A stretch of DNA of 22,188 nucleotides, taken from positions 1 through 22,188 of IMG/VR virus record IMGVR_UViG_3300046000_000939; one strand, given 5' to 3'. Of the stretch, positions 14,775 to 22,137 are shown piece by piece; the first letter of the stretch is position 1, and every line of letters starts with the position of its first letter. The position numbers and the translations under genes are program-made. A model generated the notes under the pieces. It was not told the origin of the DNA, searched no databases, and was given only the letters and a program-made list of their open reading frames with translations. This stretch comes from a virus.

Positions 14775-15221
14775 ATGCACGAACATATTAGCAAGGTACT
14801 TGAATGGGGATTTAGCGCAGACCATAACTTTGAAGTAGTCCAATGGGGATGCACACTTTGTGAGGTAACTTCAGATAAGCCATTTCAATATGAAGATACT
14901 TTTGTAGACCATACTCAATGCGATTCATCTTGCTTTGGTTGTAAAGCCAAAAACCTACAGTTAAATGCAGGTGATGCTAGAGGTGATGTTAACGCAAGTG
15001 GTACTACTCAAAAGAAATGGAACTCTGAACTTGAAGCATATAGAAGTGCCAGAGCACAGGGTATTCAACCTGGTGGTACAAAGAGAAAACAAATAGAAGC
15101 AGCGCACGATGCATCTGAGAAATTAGGTACAGCGTATGATGGCAACACAATGATGCAAGCAGAAAAGTTAGACAAATCAACAGCCAACGTAATCAAAGAA
15201 CTTAAGGAAGCAGGAATATAA
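14775..15221 (+). CDS. Cys/His-rich putative zinc-binding protein
   Basis: This 148-aa protein starts 6 nt after the previous gene, with AGGGA upstream. The N-terminal third has C26-x2-C29, H46-x2-C49 and C53-x2-C56, a spacing that fits one or two zinc-binding clusters. The C-terminal part is helical and polar (KKWNSELEAYRSARAQGIQP and a DASEKLGTAYDG segment). From memory it resembles actinobacteriophage proteins found just after the capsid gene. A nucleic-acid or protein interaction role is likely for such a finger, but the target is unknown. It is separated by only one base from the lysine-rich cluster that follows, so it probably belongs to the same translation unit. Confidence 0.78.
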   Translation: MHEHISKVLEWGFSADHNFEVVQWGCTLCEVTSDKPFQYEDTFVDHTQCDSSCFGCKAKNLQLNAGDARGDVNASGTTQKKWNSELEAYRSARAQGIQPGGTKRKQIEAAHDASEKLGTAYDGNTMMQAEKLDKSTANVIKELKEAGI

Positions 15222-15222
15222 A

Positions 15223-15378
15223 ATGCCTAAAGTTGGAAAAATGACATTCCCTTACACAGCAAAAGGTAAAGCAGCAGCAAAGAAGGCTGCATACAAGACT
15301 GGTGAGAAAATGGAATCTAAGTCCATGAAGAAGATGGAAATGAAAAAGGGTATGAAGAAGATGGGTAAGAAGAAGTAA
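15223..15378 (+). CDS. 51-aa Lys/Met-rich basic protein
   Basis: This very short gene begins MPKVGKMTFPYTAKGKAAAK and ends KKGMKKMGKKK. It has 18 Lys and 8 Met in 51 residues and, apart from two Glu, no acidic residues. An AGGAA ribosome site lies about 7 nt upstream. The stop overlaps the next ATG as TAATG, which supports that it is really translated. The KVGK.TFPYT.KGKAAAKKAA opening recurs in small proteins of aquatic phages as I recall. Such a protein would bind DNA or RNA by charge; packaging with the genome is an inference. Confidence 0.8.
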   Translation: MPKVGKMTFPYTAKGKAAAKKAAYKTGEKMESKSMKKMEMKKGMKKMGKKK

Positions 15379-15668
15379 TGGCTGCTAAACCGCTTCGTCC
15401 TTCTGCAATGATTAAGCAGCGTGTAAAGAGTACTCCAGTTGCTATGCCTAAGAAGAGTACAGCAATGGGTAAGCCAGCACCTTTAGTTATAAAGATAACT
15501 CCACCTGGAAGAAAAGTTGCTAAGCCAAAAGGAAAGCCAAAAGGTCTTAATGATTTTCTTAAAGAGAACAAGCGTCCTCCAAGCAAAAACAAAAAGTTAC
15601 CTTCAGAAGCAGATGCAATTATTAAAGGTTACAACGATAAGAAAACTTTAACTAGAAAGAAAAAATAA
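15378..15668 (+). CDS. Lys/Pro-rich basic protein (96 aa)
   Basis: This protein overlaps both neighbours by TAATG. It is rich in Lys and Pro with low-complexity stretches such as KVAKPKGKPKG and a C-terminal KKTLTRKKK. Only a short middle segment (LNDFLKEN) looks able to fold. No domain is recognised. Its ribosome site is weak, so it is probably translated by coupling to the 51-aa gene. It is grouped with the other basic proteins as a candidate nucleic-acid-binding virion or host-takeover protein. Confidence 0.77.
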   Translation: MAAKPLRPSAMIKQRVKSTPVAMPKKSTAMGKPAPLVIKITPPGRKVAKPKGKPKGLNDFLKENKRPPSKNKKLPSEADAIIKGYNDKKTLTRKKK

Positions 15669-15925
15669 TGGCTGACCCAAGACTAAAACGAATAGGTGTA
15701 TCTGGCTTTAATAAGCCTAAACGAACACCAGACCATCCTAAAAAGTCACACGTAGTTGTGGCTAAAGAAGGTACCAAAGTTAAGGTAATTCGTTTTGGAC
15801 AACAGGGTGTTACTGGAGATAGACAACCAAGTGCAAGACAGGCTTCATTCAAAGCCCGTCATGCTAAGAACATTGCTAAGGGCAAAATGTCTGCAGCATA
15901 TTGGGCAAATAAGGTGAAGTGGTAA
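15668..15925 (+). CDS. Conserved small basic phage protein (KSHVVVAKEG type)
   Basis: This 85-aa protein has MADPRLKRIGVSGFNKPKRT, PKKSHVVVAKEG, VKVIRFGQQGVTG, FKARHAKNIAKGKMSAAYW and a terminal ANKVKW. I recall this chain of motifs as a widespread family in cyanophages, pelagiphages and other aquatic phages, with no assigned function. It seems to form a small beta core (HVVVAKEGTKVKVIRFG) followed by a basic helix. It overlaps both neighbours by TAATG. Its wide conservation suggests a specific job rather than simple charge neutralisation. Confidence 0.85.
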   Translation: MADPRLKRIGVSGFNKPKRTPDHPKKSHVVVAKEGTKVKVIRFGQQGVTGDRQPSARQASFKARHAKNIAKGKMSAAYWANKVKW

Positions 15926-16107
15926 TGGCTACTAAAAAGAAATCTACAGTTAATGCTGCTGGTAATTACACTAAGCCAACTATGCGTGCATCTTTGTTTA
16001 AAAAGATTAAGGCTGGCTCTAAGGGCGGAGACCCTGGTGAATGGTCTGCACGTAAGGCTCAACTGCTTGCTGCTCAATACAAAAAGGCAGGCGGAGGTTA
16101 CAAGTAA
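15925..16107 (+). CDS. Conserved small basic phage protein (GNYTKP type)
   Basis: This 60-aa protein has STVNAAGNYTKPTMRASLF, then KIKAGSKGGDPGEWSARKAQ and LLAAQYKKAGGGYK. From memory these motifs recur in a family found in many aquatic phages, often beside the previous gene's family. Its function is unknown to me. The start is at the TAATG overlap (15925). An upstream in-frame ATG two codons earlier lies inside the preceding gene and is less likely. The conserved Trp and the AGGGYK end suggest a defined fold despite the small size. Confidence 0.83.
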   Translation: MATKKKSTVNAAGNYTKPTMRASLFKKIKAGSKGGDPGEWSARKAQLLAAQYKKAGGGYK

Positions 16108-16343
16108 TGGCACTTGCTAAATCTCAAAAGTCTTTAAAAGACTGGACTGCACAAAAGTGGAAAACTTCTGATGGCAAGCCATCTAAAGGTAAAAAGCGGT
16201 ATCTGCCAGAAGCAGCGTGGGCATCACTGACACCTGCAGAGAAAGCAGCAACCAATAAGGCTAAAGCAAAAGGTAATGCAAAGGGTAAACAGTTTGTTAA
16301 ACAACCTAAAGCAATTGCAAAGAAGACCGCAAGAAATAGATAA
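16107..16343 (+). CDS. Conserved small basic phage protein (SLKDWTAQKW type)
   Basis: This 78-aa protein has SLKDWTAQKWKTSDGKPSKG, RYLPEAAWASLTPAEKAATN and GKQFVKQPKAIAKKTARNR. The pattern is a family I recall in aquatic phages and some giant viruses, of unknown function. It overlaps the previous gene by TAATG with GGAGG just upstream, and ends 15 nt before the glycosyltransferase-like gene. Conserved Trp residues and the GKPS loop suggest a folded core, with a basic tail for nucleic acid contact. Confidence 0.83.
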   Translation: MALAKSQKSLKDWTAQKWKTSDGKPSKGKKRYLPEAAWASLTPAEKAATNKAKAKGNAKGKQFVKQPKAIAKKTARNR

Positions 16344-16358
16344 CAAAGGTGGGGACAC

Positions 16359-17057
16359 ATGGTTAAGCAAAAGAAAGAAACACTAGCAGTCGCTTGGTGT
16401 GATAACGGTATGGTAGATGGCAAGTTTATGGAAGGTGTCGTAGACACCATTATAAACTCTGGCGTAGAGTTCTGTGGTTCATTAAGGGCACATGGTAATC
16501 AGATAGCACAGCAACGAGAGATGTTAGTTAATCGTTGGTATGATAATAATAAATCTGATTGGCTGCTCTGGCTTGACTCAGACATTATGATTACTCCAGA
16601 AAAGTTCCTTAAACTTTGGAACCGCAGAGATGCAAAAGATATACCATTGCTTACTGGTGTTTACTTTACAAGTAATGAACCAGAGCAACCTTTAATGAAA
16701 CCCTTAGCAACTGTTTATGAGTTTGCTGAAGTACCAGATGGTATTGGAATTAGAAGGTTAGACCCACTACCAAAGAATACTTTTATGAAAGTAAGTGCTG
16801 CTGGTATGGGCTTCTGCCTAATGCATCGCAGTGTAATAACAAGGATTAAAGAAGCACTGCCAGGAGTTCCGTTCTTTACAGAGGTAGGTGCTAACAAGCA
16901 GTTTACTGGTGAAGACATTTACTTCTTTGCAGTAGTAAACAAAGCAGAAATTCCACTTTGGTGTGATACCGCTGCAACAGTAGGACACATGAAAAGATTT
17001 AATATGGATGAAAACTACTACGATGCTTTTGGTAGAGGTAAAGGTTATGCAAACTAA
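16359..17057 (+). CDS. Glycosyltransferase-like protein, GT-A fold
   Basis: This 232-aa protein has the features of a nucleotide-sugar-dependent transferase. It shows an N-terminal strand (LAVAWCDNG), an arginine-rich helix (QIAQQREMLVNRWY), and WLLWLDSDIMITP with a DxD metal site at residues 73-75. It also has VSAAGMGFCLMHRSV (145-159), TGEDIYFF (183-190) with the acidic pair often used as catalytic base, and a late His at 210. The likely reaction is transfer of a sugar to a protein, glycan or nucleotide acceptor in the cytoplasm. The acceptor cannot be read from the sequence. An AAAGGTGGGGA ribosome site precedes the ATG. Its end overlaps the methyltransferase gene by 11 nt, so the two probably work together. 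Confidence 0.82.
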   Translation: MVKQKKETLAVAWCDNGMVDGKFMEGVVDTIINSGVEFCGSLRAHGNQIAQQREMLVNRWYDNNKSDWLLWLDSDIMITPEKFLKLWNRRDAKDIPLLTGVYFTSNEPEQPLMKPLATVYEFAEVPDGIGIRRLDPLPKNTFMKVSAAGMGFCLMHRSVITRIKEALPGVPFFTEVGANKQFTGEDIYFFAVVNKAEIPLWCDTAATVGHMKRFNMDENYYDAFGRGKGYAN

Positions 17058-17625
17058 ATATCCTAATTGGTTTGAGATGACCGCAAAAGAAAACTTTGAG
17101 TCACAACTGTTACCACTTGCTGGCAAGTTTGGTTTACGATTCCTACAGATTGGTGCCTTTACAGGCGATGCATCTGTCTGGTTAATAGATAACGTATTAA
17201 CCACAAAGAACTCTGTGCTAGAAGATGTAGACATCTGGACTGGTTCAGATGAAGAAGAACATCAGGCTATGGACTGGTTAGATGTTGAACGTGTTTATGA
17301 TTCACGGATTGCTTTTCGTCCTAACATAATTAAATACAAGATGGATAGCAAAGAGTTCTTACGTTCTATTGATGAGCCAACCTTTGACTTTATCTATATA
17401 GATGGAGACCACACCGCAGAAGGTGTGTTACAAGATGCAGTGCTTGCTTGGAGATTACTTAAGCCAGGTGGCATTATTGCATTTGATGATTATTTGTGGG
17501 AAGACCCTAGAGGTGTTGAGTTCCAGCCAGGCTGGTCAATAGATACTTTTGTAGGAGCAGTTAAAGAAGAATCAGAAGTTTTACTATCAAACTCTCAAGT
17601 ATGGCTAAGGAAAAATAAGGAGTAA
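17047..17625 (+). CDS. SAM-dependent class I methyltransferase
   Basis: This 192-aa protein has a Rossmann methyltransferase layout: motif I FLQIGAFTGDAS (residues 32-43), DFIYIDGDHTAEGVLQD (114-130), and LLKPGGIIAFDDYLW (137-151). The YIDGDH segment is typical of the Methyltransferase_24 group, often linked to sugars or small molecules. I chose the ATG at 17047, which has GAGG and AAGG just upstream; an in-frame ATG at 17008 would extend 13 residues into the preceding gene. It overlaps the glycosyltransferase-like gene by 11 nt. DNA methylation is unlikely, since no DPPY/NPPY-type motif is present. Methylation of a transferred sugar is a reasonable inference. Confidence 0.87.
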   Translation: MQTKYPNWFEMTAKENFESQLLPLAGKFGLRFLQIGAFTGDASVWLIDNVLTTKNSVLEDVDIWTGSDEEEHQAMDWLDVERVYDSRIAFRPNIIKYKMDSKEFLRSIDEPTFDFIYIDGDHTAEGVLQDAVLAWRLLKPGGIIAFDDYLWEDPRGVEFQPGWSIDTFVGAVKEESEVLLSNSQVWLRKNKE

Positions 17626-17627
17626 CA

Positions 17628-18671
17628 ATGGCTGCTAAAAGACCAACAGGTGCTTATCCAAAATCTAGCAAAAAATCTATTGCTAAAGCAAGATTTAAGG
17701 ATTCCCAAAAAAATGGTAGAGTTTTATCTGGTGAAGTAATTACACCTGGTTCTACTATTCGTCTTGGCGCTAAAGTATTAACTGCAGCACAAAAGGCTAT
17801 TGTCGGACGTGCCGTCCGTGAGAATGTATTAGAAAAAACCGCACAACGTGCAGGTGCTAAAGCCAAACCTATGCTCCGTAAAGTATCCGATAAAGATGCT
17901 AGAGCAGTATCACGTGAAATGTCTAAGCGTCCTAATAATGTGGGTCGTGCACGTGCGGTAACTAAACCAGATAACACTGTTGGTGTTGGTCGTTCAGAAG
18001 CACGCCGTATGCGTGAGTTACAACCAATAACAAAAAAGCAGGGTACTCCAGTAAAGCCTAAAGATGTTCTTGAAGCACGTGCTAAGGCACGCGCTGCAAC
18101 TGTTAAGAAACAATTAACACCTATTAGACCTAGAGGCGTTCCTGCTGGTGGTAAAAGTATTGCTGGTCCTAAAACAAATCCACGCACAATAACTGTTGCT
18201 AAACCATCTGCTGCTACTACACGTGCTAAAAGAGTTAACCCTGGTGACCGTAAATTAGATGAAAGCCGTAGACAGGGAATGAAAGATGCTATTAGAGATA
18301 ACCGTAATACATTCCAACCTTTAAATAAATCTCCATATCAAAGAGAATTAGAACAAGTAAGAGAAGGTAAGTCAAGTAATATCTCTACAAAACCTACAGA
18401 CCGTCAAATGGCAGAAGCAGACCGCCGCGTTAACGAAGCACTTAAGAGCAACCGTAAACCAGATATGCCTAACTCTAAAAAAATTGGTGAGGCTGCACGC
18501 AAGCGTCCTAATCTAGATGTTCGTAAAAAACAATCACTTAATGCACAAGCCAAGCGCATTTCTGCGCTTGATAAAGCAAAAGGTTTATCTAGAAAACAAC
18601 GTTTAGAAAAACGAGCAAAGGCTAAAACAATTGCTACACGAATCCGTAGAGAAGCAACAGGAGGTAAGTAA
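17628..18671 (+). CDS. Large, very basic low-complexity protein (347 aa)
   Basis: The protein is dominated by Lys, Arg, Ala, Pro and Ser over its whole length, with few aromatic residues. Examples are SKKSIAKARFK near the start and a C-terminal RKQRLEKRAKAKTIATRIRR. It is probably disordered in its first two thirds with short basic helices later. No family is recognised. AAGGAG lies 6 nt before the ATG and its stop overlaps the next ATG as TAATG. A DNA- or RNA-binding role, perhaps inside the virion, is suggested by charge alone. A ribosomal or histone-like homology is not visible. Confidence 0.82.
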   Translation: MAAKRPTGAYPKSSKKSIAKARFKDSQKNGRVLSGEVITPGSTIRLGAKVLTAAQKAIVGRAVRENVLEKTAQRAGAKAKPMLRKVSDKDARAVSREMSKRPNNVGRARAVTKPDNTVGVGRSEARRMRELQPITKKQGTPVKPKDVLEARAKARAATVKKQLTPIRPRGVPAGGKSIAGPKTNPRTITVAKPSAATTRAKRVNPGDRKLDESRRQGMKDAIRDNRNTFQPLNKSPYQRELEQVREGKSSNISTKPTDRQMAEADRRVNEALKSNRKPDMPNSKKIGEAARKRPNLDVRKKQSLNAQAKRISALDKAKGLSRKQRLEKRAKAKTIATRIRREATGGK

Positions 18672-18925
18672 TGGCACTAGGTAAAGCAGGCAGTAGCCTC
18701 AACGCAGAACTTAATCGCCTTGCTGGTACAACTGGCAAGGCAGACCAAGGTGCTGCTAATGCATATGCAAGCACATCTGGTCTAGGACTTAATGCTGCCC
18801 TTAATAAGAAGGCAGATGCTACTCGTCAACCTAGTGCATACAAAGGTCTTAACGCTATCTGCAATGAACTGGCAAGCACAACTGGTAAATCAGCATCTGA
18901 TGCATTACGGAGCATAAACGTATAA
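18671..18925 (+). CDS. Small three-repeat protein (LNA...LA.TTGK)
   Basis: This 84-aa protein is built from three imperfect repeats: SLNAELNRLAGTTGK (about residues 9-23), GLNAALNKKADATRQ (about 39-53) and GLNAICNELASTTGK (about 59-73), ending in an Ala/Ser-rich helix. I recall similar short proteins placed before tail-fibre genes in actinobacteriophages, with unknown function. It overlaps both neighbours by TAATG and has GGAGG upstream. It is probably a small virion or tail accessory protein; the sequence does not show more. Confidence 0.78.
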   Translation: MALGKAGSSLNAELNRLAGTTGKADQGAANAYASTSGLGLNAALNKKADATRQPSAYKGLNAICNELASTTGKSASDALRSINV

Positions 18926-19872
18926 TGACTACATTACTAGATATGATTAATGAAGTATCTATTAACCTTTCAGGTTATACACTTCAGCAAGACCGTGCTA
19001 CTCACATTACGGCAGACGTTGCAGCAACTGCTTCAACTATTGCTGCACCAATTACTTTATCCCTTGCATCTACCGACAGCGTAGGCAAAGGCATTGTTGA
19101 AATTGATGAAGAATTATTCTGGGTAGATAACTATGACCGAGTTGGTAACACTGCAACTATTGCTCCTTACGGTAGAGCATATCTAGGTACTACTCTTGCT
19201 GCGCATACAGCAGGTACTAAGGTTACTATTGCTCCTACATTCCCACGTTTTGTAATTAAGCGAGCAATTAACGATACTATCAGCGCAATTGGTTCATCTA
19301 TTTTTGCAGCCAACACAACTACAATTACATCTAACTCTGCAGTATCAGCCTTTAGATTACCTGCTACTGGCACTACATTAAATATTCGTAACATTCTTGC
19401 TATTGCATATCAAGCATTAGGCTCAAGTAAAGAATGGATTCCTATTCGTAGTTATCGTTTTGATGGCAATGCTAACTCAACTGCATTTACTAGCGGTCAG
19501 ACTGTATCTATCTATGACTACATTCCTTCAGGACGTAGTGTTCAGATTGCATATGCTACTGACCCAGTTGCATTTCCAGACTTAGCAACTACTGCATTAA
19601 CTAATGCACAGGTCTTTGAAACAGTATCGGGGCTTCCAGCCTCCTGTAAAGACCTAATTATTCTTGGTGCTACCTATCGTTTGTTGTCTAATCTTGACCC
19701 AGCACGTGCGTCAATGGTTAGCCCACAAGCAGATGAAACAGACTCCAAGCGTCCGTATGGTTCATCTCAATCACTTACTAGACAAGTTTATACTTTGTTT
19801 ACTCAAAGACTAAACGAAGAAGTAAAGAGCCAGCAGGAAAAATATCCTATCCGTGTCCACTATTCCCTTTGA
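18925..19872 (+). CDS. Candidate connector or tail-associated protein
   Basis: This 315-aa protein has an N-terminal helix (TLLDMINEVSINLSGYT). It then has a beta domain at about residues 27-103 (GIVEIDEELFWVDNY, then TATIAPYGRAYLGTTLAAHT) and a helix (FVIKRAINDTISAIG). A second beta-rich part follows, with a C-terminal helix pair (CKDLIILGATYRLLSNLDPARA). The ending is reminiscent of head-tail adaptors and tail tubular proteins, but I cannot assign a family. The beta domain resembles the first 90 residues of the tail-fibre-like protein encoded next. It begins in a TAATG overlap. A structural role at the tail or connector is likely; the exact position in the virion is open. Confidence 0.8.
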   Translation: MTTLLDMINEVSINLSGYTLQQDRATHITADVAATASTIAAPITLSLASTDSVGKGIVEIDEELFWVDNYDRVGNTATIAPYGRAYLGTTLAAHTAGTKVTIAPTFPRFVIKRAINDTISAIGSSIFAANTTTITSNSAVSAFRLPATGTTLNIRNILAIAYQALGSSKEWIPIRSYRFDGNANSTAFTSGQTVSIYDYIPSGRSVQIAYATDPVAFPDLATTALTNAQVFETVSGLPASCKDLIILGATYRLLSNLDPARASMVSPQADETDSKRPYGSSQSLTRQVYTLFTQRLNEEVKSQQEKYPIRVHYSL

Positions 19873-19883
19873 TAGGCAGATAA

Positions 19884-21818
19884 ATGACAACTAGAAAATA
19901 CTCATCCAGAGCACAGCAAACCACATTAACTAGCCCAATCACCTCTGGTGATACAAGTATGACTGTAGGTTCTGGTGCTAACCTTATGGGTGGTAAGACA
20001 CCCGCAGTAGGTGAAACCTATACCGTTGTCATTGACCCTGATACGGCTCTTGAAGAAATTGTAGATGTTAGTAACCACGCATCAGGTAACACACTTACCA
20101 TTGCTAGAGGCATTGATGGCTCTACTGCGGTAGCCCACTCTGCTGGTGCTATTGTTCGACATATGGTTATTGGTCGTGACCTATCTGAGGCTAATACTCA
20201 CATTGAAAATGTTACTAGTGCTCACGGCTTGACTATTGCAGATGTAATTACAACTACAAATACAAAGACTCTTACAAACAAAGACCTTTCATCTGCAACT
20301 AATACTCTTTCAACATCAGTCGTAACACTAACTGGTTCGCAAACTCTTACAAATAAGAATTTAACTAGCCCAACCATTACTGGTACAGGCGCTATTGCTG
20401 GTACATTTACAGGAAACCTTACAGGTAACGTAACTGGTAACGTATCAGGAACTGCTGGTTCTGCTACGGGCAATGCTGCTACAGCAACTGCCTTGGCTAC
20501 CGCCCGTGACTTCCAATTAACTGGAGATGTAGAAGCATCAGCCGTATCCTTTGATGGTTCTGGCAACGTAAGTTTAACTACTGTTATTGGTACTGGCGTA
20601 ATTGTCAATGCTGACGTAAATGCTTCTGCTGCTATTGCTTACAGTAAGTTAAACCTTAACGGAACTATTACTTCTGCTGATATAGTAGATGGCACTATTG
20701 TTGCTGGGGATATTGCTAACGCAACTATTACTGCAGCCAAGATGGTTACAGACCCATATGCTCGTGCTAACCATACTGGTACACAACTAGCAGCAACAGT
20801 CTCAGACTTTGACACACAGGTACGCACATCTCGCTTAGACCAGATGGCTGCACCTACTGCGTCAGTTGCTCTTAACGCCCAAAAGATTACAGGTCTTGCA
20901 GACCCTACACTTGCACAAGATTCTGCTACTAAAGCATATGTAGACTTACAACGAGATAACCTTATTAACTCAGCCCCTGGTATCTATGATACTTTGGGTG
21001 AGATTGCTACTGCAATCCAATCTGGTGGAACATTCTACGATTCTCTAGTACTTAAGTCTGGTAGCACAATGACGGGTGCTTTAACCTTGTCGGGTGCTCC
21101 AACTGTAGATTTACACGCTGCTACTAAACTCTATGTAGATGGTGTTGCTGGTTCCGCTACTGCTGCTGCAGCCTCTGCTGCTGCCGCTGCTACAACTTAT
21201 GACAACTTTGATGACCGTTACTTAGGTGCTAAGTCATCTGCTCCAACGCTAGATAATGATGGTAACTCACTTATTACTGGTGCTCTATATTGGAATACTC
21301 CTGGCGCAACTATGTATGCTTGGACTGGTTCTGCTTGGGGTTCTATCTCTTCATCTGCTGAAATCTATCGCTATAAGTTTATTGCAGCAGGTGGAGAAAC
21401 ATCTGTATCAGGTGCTGACGCATCTTCTCAGACTCTTGTATACATTGCTGGTAAAGAACAAGTATACCTTAACGGTGTTCTTCTTGTTCGTGGTACAGAC
21501 TACACAGCAACTAATGGTACAAGCATTACAGCCCTAGCAGCCCTTGTTGTAAATGATGTACTAGAAATTATTACCTTTACAGCACTTAGCGTAGTAACTG
21601 ATATACCTCAGTCTATAGTAGATGCTAAGGGTGACTTAGTTGTAGGTACTGCTGCTGATACAGTAGGTAGACTTGCAGTAGGAACTAACGGATTTTATTT
21701 ACAGGCTGACTCCTCAGCAGGCACAGGTCTTGTTTGGTCTGCAGTAGATACATCTACACTTGAAACAATAGTAAATGTTCAAAACAATTATGTAATGTCC
21801 ATAATGGGCGCAATCTAA
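19884..21818 (+). CDS. Tail fibre or spike-like adsorption protein
   Basis: This 644-aa protein has an N-terminal domain (about residues 10-93) that probably anchors it to the virion. A repeat region follows with TKTLTNKDL and SQTLTNKNLTSP (near 129 and 153), then Gly/Thr/Asn repeats (GNLTGNVTGNVSGTAG, about 175-195). Next come fibre modules LNAQKITGLADPT...ATKAYVD (about 330-354) and STMTGALTLSG...ATKLYVD (about 394-420), an Ala-rich stretch, and YDNFDDRYLGAK. The C-terminal part has YWNTPGATMYAWTGSAW and DAKGDLVVGTAADTVGRLAV. All are typical of trimeric phage fibres. The final 20 residues end in a hydrophobic segment (VMSIMGAI). Host receptor specificity cannot be read. GATAGG lies upstream of the ATG. 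Confidence 0.9.
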   Translation: MTTRKYSSRAQQTTLTSPITSGDTSMTVGSGANLMGGKTPAVGETYTVVIDPDTALEEIVDVSNHASGNTLTIARGIDGSTAVAHSAGAIVRHMVIGRDLSEANTHIENVTSAHGLTIADVITTTNTKTLTNKDLSSATNTLSTSVVTLTGSQTLTNKNLTSPTITGTGAIAGTFTGNLTGNVTGNVSGTAGSATGNAATATALATARDFQLTGDVEASAVSFDGSGNVSLTTVIGTGVIVNADVNASAAIAYSKLNLNGTITSADIVDGTIVAGDIANATITAAKMVTDPYARANHTGTQLAATVSDFDTQVRTSRLDQMAAPTASVALNAQKITGLADPTLAQDSATKAYVDLQRDNLINSAPGIYDTLGEIATAIQSGGTFYDSLVLKSGSTMTGALTLSGAPTVDLHAATKLYVDGVAGSATAAAASAAAAATTYDNFDDRYLGAKSSAPTLDNDGNSLITGALYWNTPGATMYAWTGSAWGSISSSAEIYRYKFIAAGGETSVSGADASSQTLVYIAGKEQVYLNGVLLVRGTDYTATNGTSITALAALVVNDVLEIITFTALSVVTDIPQSIVDAKGDLVVGTAADTVGRLAVGTNGFYLQADSSAGTGLVWSAVDTSTLETIVNVQNNYVMSIMGAI

Positions 21819-21834
21819 CGGAAGGTAGTAACTA

Positions 21835-22137
21835 ATGGCTACAACATCTAAGGTGCTCGTAAGAGCAGCAGCAGCAACATCAACGGCAACACTGTACACA
21901 GTGCCAGCCTCTACAACAACAGTAATAACTAATATTTTAGTAACCAACTCAGCAGCATCTGCTGCTACGTTTACTCTTACGCTTAACAGCGTTGATATAT
22001 TTACTACAACAGCAATTGCTGCTAACTCAACAGTAACAATTGACCTTAAGCAAGTGCTTGCAACAACTCAAATTATTGCTGGCTTTGCATCAGCAATTAC
22101 AGTTAAGTTTCACATCTCAGGAGTGGAGATAGCGTAA
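21835..22137 (+). CDS. Small beta-rich virion accessory protein
   Basis: This 100-aa protein is rich in Thr, Ala, Val and Ile with regular short strands (TLYTVPASTTTVITNILVTN, then FTLTLNSVDIF and STVTIDLKQVL). This gives an immunoglobulin-like or jelly-roll-like beta sandwich appearance. Its composition resembles the adjacent tail fibre. It starts 16 nt after the fibre gene with GGAAGG upstream, and its stop overlaps the next start as TAATG. It could be a fibre tip, decoration or fibre-assembly protein; this is inference from composition and location. Confidence 0.8.
   Translation: MATTSKVLVRAAAATSTATLYTVPASTTTVITNILVTNSAASAATFTLTLNSVDIFTTTAIAANSTVTIDLKQVLATTQIIAGFASAITVKFHISGVEIA

Noticed and set aside
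17654-18187. Minus-strand open frame of 177 aa opposite the basic 347-aa gene
   Set aside because: Low-complexity Lys/Ala/Arg codons leave the opposite strand open by chance; there is no ribosome site and no context.
20222-20608. Minus-strand open frame of 128 aa opposite the tail fibre
   Set aside because: Its Val/Pro/Ala-rich sequence mirrors the Thr/Gly/Asn repeat codons of the fibre gene.
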